Source: Calothrix sp. NIES-2100
GTDB lineage: Bacteria; Cyanobacteriota; Cyanobacteriia; Cyanobacteriales; Nostocaceae
Assembly: GCF_002368195.1 (NCBI RefSeq)
Contig: NZ_AP018178.1
Span: forward strand, 6,336,645 to 6,400,644
DNA: 64,000 nucleotides
Direction: 5' to 3'
Position 1 is the stretch's first letter. Every line of letters begins with the position of its first letter. The position numbers and the translations under genes are program-made. The notes under the pieces were generated by a model that ran no database searches, was not told where the DNA came from, and was given only the letters and a program-made list of their open reading frames with translations. Shown here in pieces: positions 44,478 through 52,045 of the stretch.

Positions 44478-45344
44478 TTGGTCGAAGAACTATATACACC
44501 AGAACAACTCAATCAAATGCATCAGCAGTTGTGGCAGTGTGTCTTGGAATTTGCTAATGTTTCAGCAGCACAAGAACGCCACCGCATCGCGCGAGAGTTG
44601 CATGATTCTCTAGGACATGCGCTGACGGCACTGAATTTTCAATTACAAACTGCCAGTAAACTGTGCAAACCCGATCCCAATCAAGCACAGGAGTTTCTCA
44701 ATGAAGCTAATCGGTTAATGGCGATCGCAACTCAAGAGGTTCGTCAATCGGTCAAAGCCTTACGTAACGATCCATTAGCCACCCAGTCTTTAGAAACTTT
44801 GATTGCATCTTTAGTAAGTGATTTTCATCAGACCACTGGTATTTTACCAGAAGTGGAAATCAATCTGCCCATGACCTTATTGCCACATTTCACCGCCCCA
44901 CTTTATCGAATTATTCAAGAAGCACTCAACAATATTCGTAAATATGCTCAAGCAACAGCAGTACAAATTCATCTCTGCACAACATCAACTGGGCTACATT
45001 TAACAATTCAAGATAATGGTCGAGGATTTGATATCGAAAATATTTCAGGTGGTTATGGACTCCGGGGAATGCAAGAGAGAATTGCCGTTTTACAAGGTCA
45101 ATTCCAATTAACAACCCAACCCCAAGCAGGTTGTTGCATTCATGTTGAAATTCCCCTGCAAATATCTAATTTACTGGAAATACCCACAATACCAGAAATA
45201 GCCAATATCTCAATCATTTCCGAAATTTCCATTCCTCAAGAATCCGTTTCTCTGAGCCACAACCAGTCAGTAAGAATTGGTGAATGGCAACCTTTGAATT
45301 TAGATGAATGGCAAAACTCAGCATCACAGGAATTCATGTTTTGA
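44478..45344 (+). CDS. NarL-type sensor histidine kinase, soluble
   Basis: 288 residues. Starts at TTG (44478), set by ggagag 7 nt upstream. After 30 residues without a sensor domain comes HisKA_3: RELHDSLGHALTALNFQLQ with phospho-acceptor His42. The HATPase domain follows (PLYRIIQEALNNIRKYAQA for the N box, DNGRGFD for G1). There are no membrane helices, so its input must come from a partner. The C-terminal 60 residues (about 228-288) are an unassigned tail. The pseudokinase and response regulator genes lie downstream on the same strand. Confidence 0.9.
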   Translation: MVEELYTPEQLNQMHQQLWQCVLEFANVSAAQERHRIARELHDSLGHALTALNFQLQTASKLCKPDPNQAQEFLNEANRLMAIATQEVRQSVKALRNDPLATQSLETLIASLVSDFHQTTGILPEVEINLPMTLLPHFTAPLYRIIQEALNNIRKYAQATAVQIHLCTTSTGLHLTIQDNGRGFDIENISGGYGLRGMQERIAVLQGQFQLTTQPQAGCCIHVEIPLQISNLLEIPTIPEIANISIISEISIPQESVSLSHNQSVRIGEWQPLNLDEWQNSASQEFMF

Positions 45345-45587
45345 TGACAACTGGTTGTCAAATCTGACGCAAATACACAGCTAAAAAAAAGTCAACAGTC
45401 AACCGTCAACCGTCAACCAAAATATCTACAACTTTTGTCTGATTAAAATCCCTAATCATCAACTTTCGTTGGTTGAGATAAATTTGATTCCTACTAAAGT
45501 TGGTAATTGCCAACAACAGATAGTCAAATTTTAAAAATCAGGTTTTAATTATGGATGTAACATTAATTTAATCAAACCGCCAAAACC

Positions 45588-45953
45588 ATGATTACTGTTC
45601 TGTTGTTAATACTAGGAGGCTTAATACTAGTTTGGCAATTCCAGATATATACATCTAAATACAAAAATCAAGAATTGCTCATTATTCAAGCAAAGAATAA
45701 TGAACTAATTAATTTATATAAAGCTTTAGGACAGTCAATCATGGCTTTAAATATCCAACTCCAAGCAGCGCAAAAATTATCGCAAATCAACCCGATCCAA
45801 TCACAGCAATCACTATCTCAAGCCTATCAACTCAGTAGTGAACTGATGCAAGAATTACGCCACATGGTCAGAATTATGGATGAAGACTGTAGAAGGGTGG
45901 GCACTGTTCAGTATATTTCAACAATCCAAAATCTAAAATCTAAAATTATATGA
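45588..45953 (+). CDS. Membrane-anchored DHp-only pseudo-histidine kinase
   Basis: 121 residues. One membrane helix at 2-20 (ITVLLLILGGLILVWQF), then a helical part. Residues 38-96 align with the DHp helices of the kinase just upstream: LYKALGQSIMALNIQLQAAQKL against LHDSLGHALTALNFQLQTASKL. The phospho-acceptor His is Tyr44 and the following Asp is Lys45. There is no ATPase domain. The TGA (45951-45953) overlaps the ATG of the response regulator, so it is translated and coupled. It may dimerise with the kinase and tether it to the membrane, or bind the regulator as a decoy; that is inference. Function unproven. Confidence 0.8.
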   Translation: MITVLLLILGGLILVWQFQIYTSKYKNQELLIIQAKNNELINLYKALGQSIMALNIQLQAAQKLSQINPIQSQQSLSQAYQLSSELMQELRHMVRIMDEDCRRVGTVQYISTIQNLKSKII

Positions 45954-46609
45954 TTCGCTTATTACTTGTAGACGACCAAAGTTTAGTTCGCCAAGGTCTA
46001 AAAGCAATGCTGAGTCTAGAATCAGACCTAGAAATTGTGGGTATGGCAGAAAATGGAGAAGAAGCTGTTACACAAGTTGAAAACTTACAACCAGATATTG
46101 TATTAATGGATGTGCGAATGCCGGTAATGAATGGTGCTACTGCTACTCGCATTATTTGTGAAAAATTTCCTCACATTAAAGTTTTAGTTTTAAGCACTTA
46201 TGATGATGATCATGATGTAAGTGAAGCCATTCGCGCTGGTGCAAAAGGTTATCTATTAAAAGATATGCCTTGGGAAGAATTGGTTAACGCCATTCGCAGC
46301 ATTAACCGGGGATATGCACAACTCGCACCTGGTCTTTTAGAAAGAGTTGTTAGTCACAAATCAACCCAGCCAAATCAAAGCGAATCTGTTTCCCCTGGAT
46401 TAGCTTTATTAACACCTAGAGAATTAGATGTTGCGCGTTTAGTAGCGATGGGTGCAACAAATCAAGAAATTGCTCAGAAATTATTCATCTCTGAAAGTAC
46501 AGTAAAAACCCATATTAACAGCATTTTTAATCGTCTCAATCTCAAAAATAGAGCGCAATTAGCGATTTATGCCAATTCTGTTTGTTTACCTAATAGTCTA
46601 TCCCATTAA
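45950..46609 (+). CDS. NarL/FixJ response regulator
   Basis: 219 residues. Receiver domain 1-120 with Asp8/Asp9, phospho-acceptor Asp54 (VLMDVRMP) and the Ser/Thr and Lys (LVLSTYDD, KGYLLKD) positions. LuxR-type DNA-binding domain from about 148 (LTPRELDVARLVAMG, TNQEIAQKLFISESTVKTH). The start ATG overlaps the upstream stop as atga. It should be the output of the adjacent kinase; possible targets are the island genes. Confidence 0.94.
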   Translation: MIRLLLVDDQSLVRQGLKAMLSLESDLEIVGMAENGEEAVTQVENLQPDIVLMDVRMPVMNGATATRIICEKFPHIKVLVLSTYDDDHDVSEAIRAGAKGYLLKDMPWEELVNAIRSINRGYAQLAPGLLERVVSHKSTQPNQSESVSPGLALLTPRELDVARLVAMGATNQEIAQKLFISESTVKTHINSIFNRLNLKNRAQLAIYANSVCLPNSLSH

Positions 46610-46631
46610 TTATGAATGGTTAACGGTGATC

Positions 46632-46664
46632 AGATCCCCGACTTCTTAAAGAAGTCGGGGATCT
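46632..46664. terminator. Perfect palindrome, possible bidirectional terminator
   Basis: agatccccgacttctt and aagaagtcggggatct form a perfect 16-bp stem around one base between the convergent response regulator and hydrolase genes. It is one of an interspersed family, so the terminator role is opportunistic. Confidence 0.5.
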
Positions 46665-46692
46665 TGCAGCGCCAAAGTTACAGTTTGTAAAT

Positions 46693-47580
46693 TTAACTCC
46701 GAAATGCTAATATATGCTCGGCTGTAATTTGTGGTTGTTCTAGATGGGGAATATGACCACAATCTTTAATCCAGATCAGTTGACTGTGTGAAATTGCTCG
46801 TTTAAATCTAGAAGCATCCTTAGTACCCAAAATTTTATCGTTATCACCCCACAAAATCAGTGTAGGTTGCATAATTTCAGCGATTTTTTTAAATTTAAAA
46901 GCCCGATAACCACCACTTTTAGTAAAAGCAATTAAAGCTTTACTCCAGTTTGGCATTTGTAGGTGTAATGCGGCACAATCTACAGAATCAGCTAACAAAA
47001 GCTCTTGGCTTTTATAAGCAGCGCGACAAATGCGATCGCGGACTTTAGGACTACGCAAAAACTCTGAAGCTAAATAATCTAAAGGGGGAAACATCAATTT
47101 ACTTGCAAGTGAACCTCCCTGCAAACCTGCACTATCAATTAACACTAGTTGTTTTACCGCTTCGGGATAGGTGAGTGTAAAATCAATCGCTGCTGCACCC
47201 CCCATTGATGCACCCAGCAAAATTACGGGTTGATTAATCAGGGTTTTCCAAAAATAATACAGATGAGTTTTAATGGCAGTTGAACTATATTGAATATCAG
47301 CCCCTCTGTCAGTAAAACCAAAACCCAACAAATCTACAGCCCAAGTTTCATTTTCTGCGGCTAATAGTGGTAGTAGTCGCCGGAATTCCAACACCGAACT
47401 ATCAAAGCCATGAATTAATAAAATTGGGACACCACCACTACCTTGATGTACATAGGTGGTATTGATTGGTTGATTAGTTAGCGGAGTAGCGATCGCTTGA
47501 AGTTGAACGCTCTGAGCTAGTGCGATCGCAGCCGGTTCTGTCAGTTGCTCAACTGCTTTCGGTAAAAAACTGGGAAACAT
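46693..47580 (-). CDS. Alpha/beta hydrolase
   Basis: 295 residues from the ATG at 47580 (MFPSFLPKAVEQL, chosen because the 17 residues before it look unlike family members; an upstream ATG at 47631 is possible). LLIHGFDSS is the oxyanion loop, VDLLGFGFTD the second conserved strand, GASMGG the nucleophile elbow (intact Ser), and the acid (WGDNDKI) and His (CGHIPHLEQP) are in place. The substrate is unknown. In contrast to the 13564 protein, this one has a full triad. Confidence 0.88.
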   Translation of the reverse strand: MFPSFLPKAVEQLTEPAAIALAQSVQLQAIATPLTNQPINTTYVHQGSGGVPILLIHGFDSSVLEFRRLLPLLAAENETWAVDLLGFGFTDRGADIQYSSTAIKTHLYYFWKTLINQPVILLGASMGGAAAIDFTLTYPEAVKQLVLIDSAGLQGGSLASKLMFPPLDYLASEFLRSPKVRDRICRAAYKSQELLLADSVDCAALHLQMPNWSKALIAFTKSGGYRAFKFKKIAEIMQPTLILWGDNDKILGTKDASRFKRAISHSQLIWIKDCGHIPHLEQPQITAEHILAFRS

Positions 47581-48010
47581 GAATCTTATTTTACCATACT
47601 CGTTGAAAATTATATTTTTACCTTCCCACATTATCTGTCACAATTTGCAAATTAATGCCGATTTTAGCTGCTCGCTTATTTAGTAGACTCTTATACCAAT
47701 TTTCTGTGAGGCTGCACATTATCGCCCTCACCCTATAAGGGTGGGGCTATACATACAAAGCCTGCCAGAGCAGGCTAATTATCTGCATCTTCATAGTAAA
47801 TTGGTATTAGCAAATCACTATAAAATCAATAAATATGGCTTCTCCATCCGTGAAAAACCAAGCAGATACAATTACAAAATTTTTGAACTTATTGGTGATG
47901 TAGGATAACATAGTTTGGCAAATTAAATGATGTAAACAACACATTTTTTGTAGGGGTTTAGCACTGCTAAACCCTTCATATTGCGGATCTATGTACTCTT
48001 GTTTTAGTGA
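47581..48010. other. Intergenic region with repeat fragments
   Basis: 47725-47780 is a half copy of family A (cgccctcaccctataagggtgggg). Near 47950-47982 is a small palindrome gtaggggtttagcactgctaaaccc. No gene is visible. Confidence 0.5.
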
Positions 48011-48391
48011 TTAATTAACCAACCCAAAGGAGTCGAAAAACTTCTGAGTATCACTAATTTGAGGAGTTTGGTTACTACCAACCATCAGAAAATATATCTT
48101 TTGATCAACTAGAAAAACTCGAGTTTTGTAAGTTAATCCCTGTTCTTCATCTCGAACATTCACTTCTTTTCCTTGATATTGCCCTAATTGAATATTGGTT
48201 TGGCTCAATAACTTGCTTTTACCCTGTAACATCCCTTCCATAAAAGCATTTAATAATTCATCAGCAGGTAACTGACTGATATCAACGCTAAAGTCTGCAT
48301 ATCCAACTATAAAAACACTATTGTTGTCGGAAGCAGCGTGCATTTTGAACGATTGAATACCTGGCGCGATCGCATCTTTTGGCGGTGACAT
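48011..48391 (-). CDS. Hypothetical protein, probably missing its 5' end
   Basis: 126 residues from the ATG at 48391. Domain-like segments: GYADFSVDISQLPADELLNAFMEG, NIQLGQYQGKEVNVRDEEQGLTYKTRVFLV. In frame upstream of the ATG the reading continues without a start for 24 codons to a TGA, and those codons look like the beginning of the same domain (SEGKFSVLFPNEDVFEM). The original gene probably began further upstream and was truncated. No family name is claimed. Confidence 0.6.
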   Translation of the reverse strand: MSPPKDAIAPGIQSFKMHAASDNNSVFIVGYADFSVDISQLPADELLNAFMEGMLQGKSKLLSQTNIQLGQYQGKEVNVRDEEQGLTYKTRVFLVDQKIYFLMVGSNQTPQISDTQKFFDSFGLVN

Positions 48392-48529
48392 CTCAAATAC
48401 GTCTTCATTAGGGAAGAGAACAGAAAATTTCCCTTCAGATGAAGAAAATTCTTTCCGATTACTAAATCAGCATAATACTATCAGTAAATTGCTCCCAATT
48501 TAACATTTTTAATGTTAAATTGGGAGATT

Positions 48530-48692
48530 GTGATCGCCTTTTACTTGCAGTTTAGGGTATGGAGTGCGATCACAATTATGATGTTGAGAAAGTGCGATCG
48601 CGTTTTTGTTGCAGTGGAGAAAATGCGATCGCCTGTGTGATGTTGGGAAAGTGCGATCGCCTGTGTGATGTTGGGGAAGTGCGATCGCGTGA
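48530..48692. repeat. HIP1-rich direct repeats
   Basis: Five to six gcgatcgc octamers spaced 30-36 bp by tgtgatgttgggaaa spacers, just upstream of the Phd-like gene. The unit gcgatcgcctgtgtgatgtt occurs twice. Confidence 0.8.
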
Positions 48693-48767
48693 ATTTAATT
48701 AGTTGCTAAAAAATATTAATGATGTACTTGTTATAATCTCTTCATAAGCATTTAGGAAAGCTTGAAA

Positions 48768-49040
48768 ATGCGCCAATTTACCCTTGGAGATATCCAAAAT
48801 ATCCACAGCGATGTTTTAGAACAAGCTGCGACGGAACCATTCATACTGACAAGCGAATCGCAAGCTAGTTACGTAATTATGTCAGCGGAGAATTACGAGC
48901 AATTAATGAATAGAATTGCTCAATTAGAGGATTTAATTTTAGGTCAACAAGCACAAATGGCTGTAGCTAATTCTAAAATGGTTGGCTCTGAGATTTTTAC
49001 AACAGAACTCGAACGTCTAGCCGCCCAAAATAATCTGTAA
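48768..49040 (+). CDS. Phd/YefM-type antitoxin
   Basis: 90 residues from ATG 48768, preceded by aggaaa. FILTSESQASYVIMSAENYEQLM is the PhdYeFM antitoxin core, and the C-terminus is helical, as usual for the toxin-binding part. No RelE- or Doc-type toxin follows; instead its last 24 bp overlap tail-to-tail with the PemK pseudogene. It appears to be an orphan antitoxin. Confidence 0.8.
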   Translation: MRQFTLGDIQNIHSDVLEQAATEPFILTSESQASYVIMSAENYEQLMNRIAQLEDLILGQQAQMAVANSKMVGSEIFTTELERLAAQNNL

Positions 49041-49358
49041 AAGATTATGTAACGCTTGAGCGTCAACTTCCTGGAGTTCTCCTAACTTCTTAATTACCAG
49101 CATCTTATCAATGGTAGTTAAAACTGGTTTGATAATAGAAGGTTTTAACAAACCTGCTGCTTTCCACTCAGTAATTACCATTTCAGCAAAAGAAGTTGCG
49201 GGATTAGTAATACTTGTGACAGCTATTAATATTAAATCGGAACGCTGACGTTGATAATCGGTAGAACTGACAACAACAGATGGACGTTTTTTAGTACTTG
49301 TTTAGTCGGTGAAGGGAAAGGGTACTAAGATAACATCCCCGAATTTATAATTTGTCAT
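49017..49358 (-). pseudogene. PemK/MazF-type toxin with an in-frame stop at codon 19
   Basis: From the ATG at 49358 the frame reads KFGDVILVPFPFTD, a stop (TAA), then TSTKKRPSVVVSSTDYQRQRSDL and on to a TAG at 49017: 114 codons with only that one internal stop. The intact version would be a PemK/MazF mRNA interferase (GDVILVPFPF and KKRPSVVVSS are its signatures); the stop probably replaced CAA (Gln). The ATG lies within the last codons of the upstream antitoxin gene. A sequencing error cannot be excluded. Confidence 0.8.
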
Positions 49359-49554
49359 ATTCTGCGTCGTCGGGGTTGTCCCAAATTCTTTGCAGAATTG
49401 GTTCAGAAAGCTTTGTTGCAGCTAAAGTCAAATTATATTCCTCATTTTTCTGGGATAAAGAATCAATGAATTTTTCAACTAATACCACTTGCTCCGGAAC
49501 TAGCTGACGGATTTTACCGATTAATCTTTGTTGTGGTATATTATCAGTCTGCAT
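49345..49554 (-). CDS. Antitoxin of the broken PemK module
   Basis: 69 residues. Helical, with a C-terminus WDNPDDAEYDKL typical of antitoxins paired with PemK/MazF toxins in cyanobacteria. It overlaps the toxin pseudogene start by 14 bp, the normal arrangement for such pairs. It may still be expressed although its toxin is broken. Confidence 0.75.
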   Translation of the reverse strand: MQTDNIPQQRLIGKIRQLVPEQVVLVEKFIDSLSQKNEEYNLTLAATKLSEPILQRIWDNPDDAEYDKL

Positions 49555-49665
49555 TATTTACACCACCTTTGCTTACTTATTTATGCCTTTATGATAGCTG
49601 ATCGCACTTTTTACTAGACGATGAGTTTATGCGAAGCTGGCGCGAAGTAAGTCGTTCGTTCATTT

Positions 49666-49932
49666 TTAGCCTATTTTATCCAATAGTGCTTCATTAATAA
49701 CCGTTTGATAGCCTATCCCTCGTTTTTCTGCCTCTTCCTTTGCCCAGGCTATGATTTTAGGATGAAATCTGATCGAAATCGGCTCATACTTTTCCTCTTC
49801 ATCCTTAGCCGGTCGTCCGCGTTTTCTGGGCGTAATCCCAAACTGATCTGCGATCGCATCTCTGAATTTTTGGTTTTCCTCTGGTGTAACTCGTCTTGCT
49901 TTGTCAAAAGGAAACTCAGATTCCTGACTCAT
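49666..49932 (-). CDS. brnA: BrnA-type antitoxin
   Basis: 88 residues from the internal ATG at 49932 (MSQESEFPF), chosen because the same start occurs in the second copy at 50969. RVTPEENQKFRDAIADQFG, then RKRGRPAKDEEEK and SIRFHPKIIAWAKEEAEKRG, the ribbon-helix-helix DNA-binding part of BrnA antitoxins. It follows the VapC-BrnT fusion with a 17-bp overlap, as brnA follows brnT in normal operons. Confidence 0.82.
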   Translation of the reverse strand: MSQESEFPFDKARRVTPEENQKFRDAIADQFGITPRKRGRPAKDEEEKYEPISIRFHPKIIAWAKEEAEKRGIGYQTVINEALLDKIG

Positions 49933-50389
49933 CTTGTTGACACTCACTTTTTGTCGCTTTTCTCGCACTAATTATCCTAATTCCCTCACCTCGCATGGTA
50001 AAAACAACCACAACAATTAAGCCATCAACATAGTTAAAGTCTGTATCATCTGTCACTAATATCCAACCCTGCTCTAAACATTGTGCCGCAATCCAAACAT
50101 TATTCATTGGAATTGGCCGTCCCTTCCGCTTCAAAGCCAGTCGGGTTTGAGCATAGACTGCTGCTGTTTGTCGACTTAATGGTAGAACTACACAAGCCTC
50201 AATAAACTCCAGATAGCGAGGTAAATTTTGTAATGGACGAGTAGAGTTTTCCGCGCCAAAAAGTAACTCCCCCACTACGACGGTAGGTAAAACCACCTCT
50301 GGTAATGCTAGTACTCGTGCAACTATCCCATTGTCCCCATTCAAAAAACGCACCGCCACGGAGGTATCCAGAGCAATCTCACCACTCAT
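49916..50389 (-). CDS. VapC (PIN) fused to the C-terminal end of BrnT
   Basis: 157 residues. The first ~125 residues are a VapC PIN domain: Asp8 in ALDTSV, Glu in VVVGELLFGA, DDTDF and the last motif YVDGL. The third acid, usually Asp in xxDxWIAA, is Asn (MNNVWIAA). At about 130 the sequence switches to VVVVFTMRGEGIRIISARKATKSE, the C-terminal end of BrnT toxins. This looks like a deletion fusion joining vapC to the end of brnT and keeping brnA downstream. It overlaps vapB by 11 bp. Probably not an active toxin. Confidence 0.75.
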   Translation of the reverse strand: MSGEIALDTSVAVRFLNGDNGIVARVLALPEVVLPTVVVGELLFGAENSTRPLQNLPRYLEFIEACVVLPLSRQTAAVYAQTRLALKRKGRPIPMNNVWIAAQCLEQGWILVTDDTDFNYVDGLIVVVVFTMRGEGIRIISARKATKSECQQDESGI

Positions 50390-50570
50390 TCACATCCACC
50401 TGACGACATTCTGTGGCGATCGCCCGTTTTAATTCTTGGGCTTCGACATCACTTAAAATACCTGCAAATTTTGCGAGAGGATGAGTTTTGCGTGTTGCTT
50501 TTACCCTACGAACAAAATCTAGTACTGACTGGACTATATCATCAGGAGCTTGTTCGAGTTCCTGGATCAA
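50379..50570 (-). CDS. VapB-type antitoxin (start codon possibly lost)
   Basis: 63 residues from TTG at 50570; ELEQAPDDIVQSVLDFVRRVKATR is like DUF2281-type antitoxins. Such proteins usually begin MTxREQLIQELEQ. Here the in-frame codons upstream read I-T-N-R-E-Q before this TTG, so an original ATG may have become ATC and only the TTG remains. Confidence 0.65.
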   Translation of the reverse strand: MIQELEQAPDDIVQSVLDFVRRVKATRKTHPLAKFAGILSDVEAQELKRAIATECRQVDVNEW

Positions 50571-50788
50571 TTGTTCACGATTTGTGATGCATTCAATTTG
50601 TCTTGGCTAGTTCTTTCTATTTTCACTATATCTAAAGTCCCAAAGCGATGTCTAACGACAAGCCTTACGGCTACGCTTTTGTGATGTTGGGAAGTGCGGT
50701 CGCGCTTTTCAATGCACGGTTGTTTTATGGGAAGCTTGAGCGATGTAAGTCGTTCGTATCTACTCTAGATATAAGTAGCGATCGCATC

Positions 50789-50969
50789 TAGCCGCCCAAA
50801 ATAATGTCTAAAAGATAAGGTTTTAACAAACCTCTTCATCTTTAGTCGGTCGTCCGCGTTTTCTTGGCGTAATCCCAAACTGATCTGCGATCGCATCTGT
50901 GAATATTTGGTTTTCTTCTGGTGTAACTCGTCTTGCTCTCACAAAAGGAAACTCAGATTCCTGACTCAT
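50789..50969 (-). pseudogene. Mosaic of BrnA and PemK-module fragments
   Basis: From ATG 50969 the first 44 codons repeat BrnA (MSQESEFPFVRARRVTPE...) before a stop at 50823. Further downstream, about 50789-50833, are two short stretches copied from the 49015-49050 and 49140-49158 regions (ctagccgcccaaaataat, ggttttaacaaacct). It is a composite of pieces of both toxin modules. Confidence 0.8.
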
Positions 50970-51294
50970 AGAACTTACGCCAGGAAAATCCAAATATAGG
51001 CTATGGATTCCCGGGATGAAACTTGATTTTTCGACTGCTTGTAGGCGATCGCTATTTATCCAAGGATTATTCACAAGAGAATCAATTTGTACAGTGCGTC
51101 AGTCCTAATTTCTTCCCCATACCCAAAAACTCCGATCCGTGGGTGGAGTTTTTCATATTCGCAGCGCCATGAGAAATGAGCTTGACTGCCCCAAAGCGCT
51201 ACTCGTATCCAAGAAAGTTGAGTAAAATGTCCAAATTGGGACTGAAGCCTCGTACAATTGATATCACTTATCCTTTACTCAGGAGAGTTAAGCT

Positions 51295-51606
51295 ATGCCA
51301 ATGGCGGTTGGCGTCATTGAAACTTTAGGTTTTCCCTCAGTGTTAGCAGCAGCAGATGCAATGGTAAAGTCTGCCGCAGTCACACTTGTGTATTATGGTC
51401 AAGCAGAAAGCGCTCGCTTGTTAGTCGCTGTCCGGGGACAAGTTGCGGAAGTTAGAACAGCTGTGGAAGCAGGAATATTTGCTGGAGAACAAGTAAAAGA
51501 GGGTACAGTTATTACCCATTATATAGTTCCCAATCCCCCAGAAAATATAGAAACTATTCTCCCAATCCACTTTACAGAGGAATCTGAACCTTTCCGCATC
51601 TTCTAA
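51295..51606 (+). CDS. ccmK3: Carboxysome shell protein CcmK3
   Basis: 103 residues, single BMC domain (hexameric shell tile). GFPSVLAAADAM, YYGQAESARLLVAVRGQV and HYIVPNPPENIETILPI match CcmK3 better than CcmK1/2. The ATG at 51295 is set by aggagag 8 nt upstream. It is followed 86 bp later by ccmK4; the pair encodes minor shell proteins away from the main ccm operon and probably forms CcmK3-CcmK4 heterohexamers. Confidence 0.95.
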   Translation: MPMAVGVIETLGFPSVLAAADAMVKSAAVTLVYYGQAESARLLVAVRGQVAEVRTAVEAGIFAGEQVKEGTVITHYIVPNPPENIETILPIHFTEESEPFRIF

Positions 51607-51691
51607 ACAAGTTCATCAATAAAATTTGTAGCGAAGCTTCGTACAATTAATTTGTAGCGCCACCTAAGTTTATTCATACAGGAGATTGCTA

Positions 51692-52045
51692 ATGTCACTA
51701 CAAGCAGTTGGAGCACTAGAAACTAAGGGTTTTCCCGCTGTGCTAGCCGCAGCAGATGCGATGGTCAAAGCAGGTCGAGTTACCCTTGTTGGTTATATCA
51801 GAGTAGGTAGCGCTCGGTTTACAGTTAATATTCGTGGTGATGTTTCTGAAGTCAAGACTGCTATGGCTGCGGGTGTAGAAGCAGCCGAAAATGTTTATGG
51901 TGGTACACTGGAATCTTGGGTGATTATCCCTAGACCTCATGAAAACGTTGAGGCTGTTCTGCCCATTGCCTACACTGACGCAGTTCAACAGTATAGAGAC
52001 TCTGTAGAAAACCCCATTATCAGATCGTCAAACGGCGGGCGCTAA
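51692..52045 (+). CDS. ccmK4: Carboxysome shell protein CcmK4
   Basis: 117 residues, BMC domain with the CcmK4-type segments VGYIRVGSARFTVNIRGDV, VKTAMAAGVEAA and WVIIPRPHENVEAVLPI, and a charged C-terminal extension. The start ATG 51692 is supported by aggaga 6 nt upstream (a TTG at 51686 opens the frame but is not preferred). Expected to co-transcribe with ccmK3. Confidence 0.95.
   Translation: MSLQAVGALETKGFPAVLAAADAMVKAGRVTLVGYIRVGSARFTVNIRGDVSEVKTAMAAGVEAAENVYGGTLESWVIIPRPHENVEAVLPIAYTDAVQQYRDSVENPIIRSSNGGR

Noticed and set aside
47581..48010. tRNA or riboswitch in the intergenic gaps
   Set aside because: I looked for T-loop motifs (ggttcgaatcc or variants) in this and the other gaps and found none.
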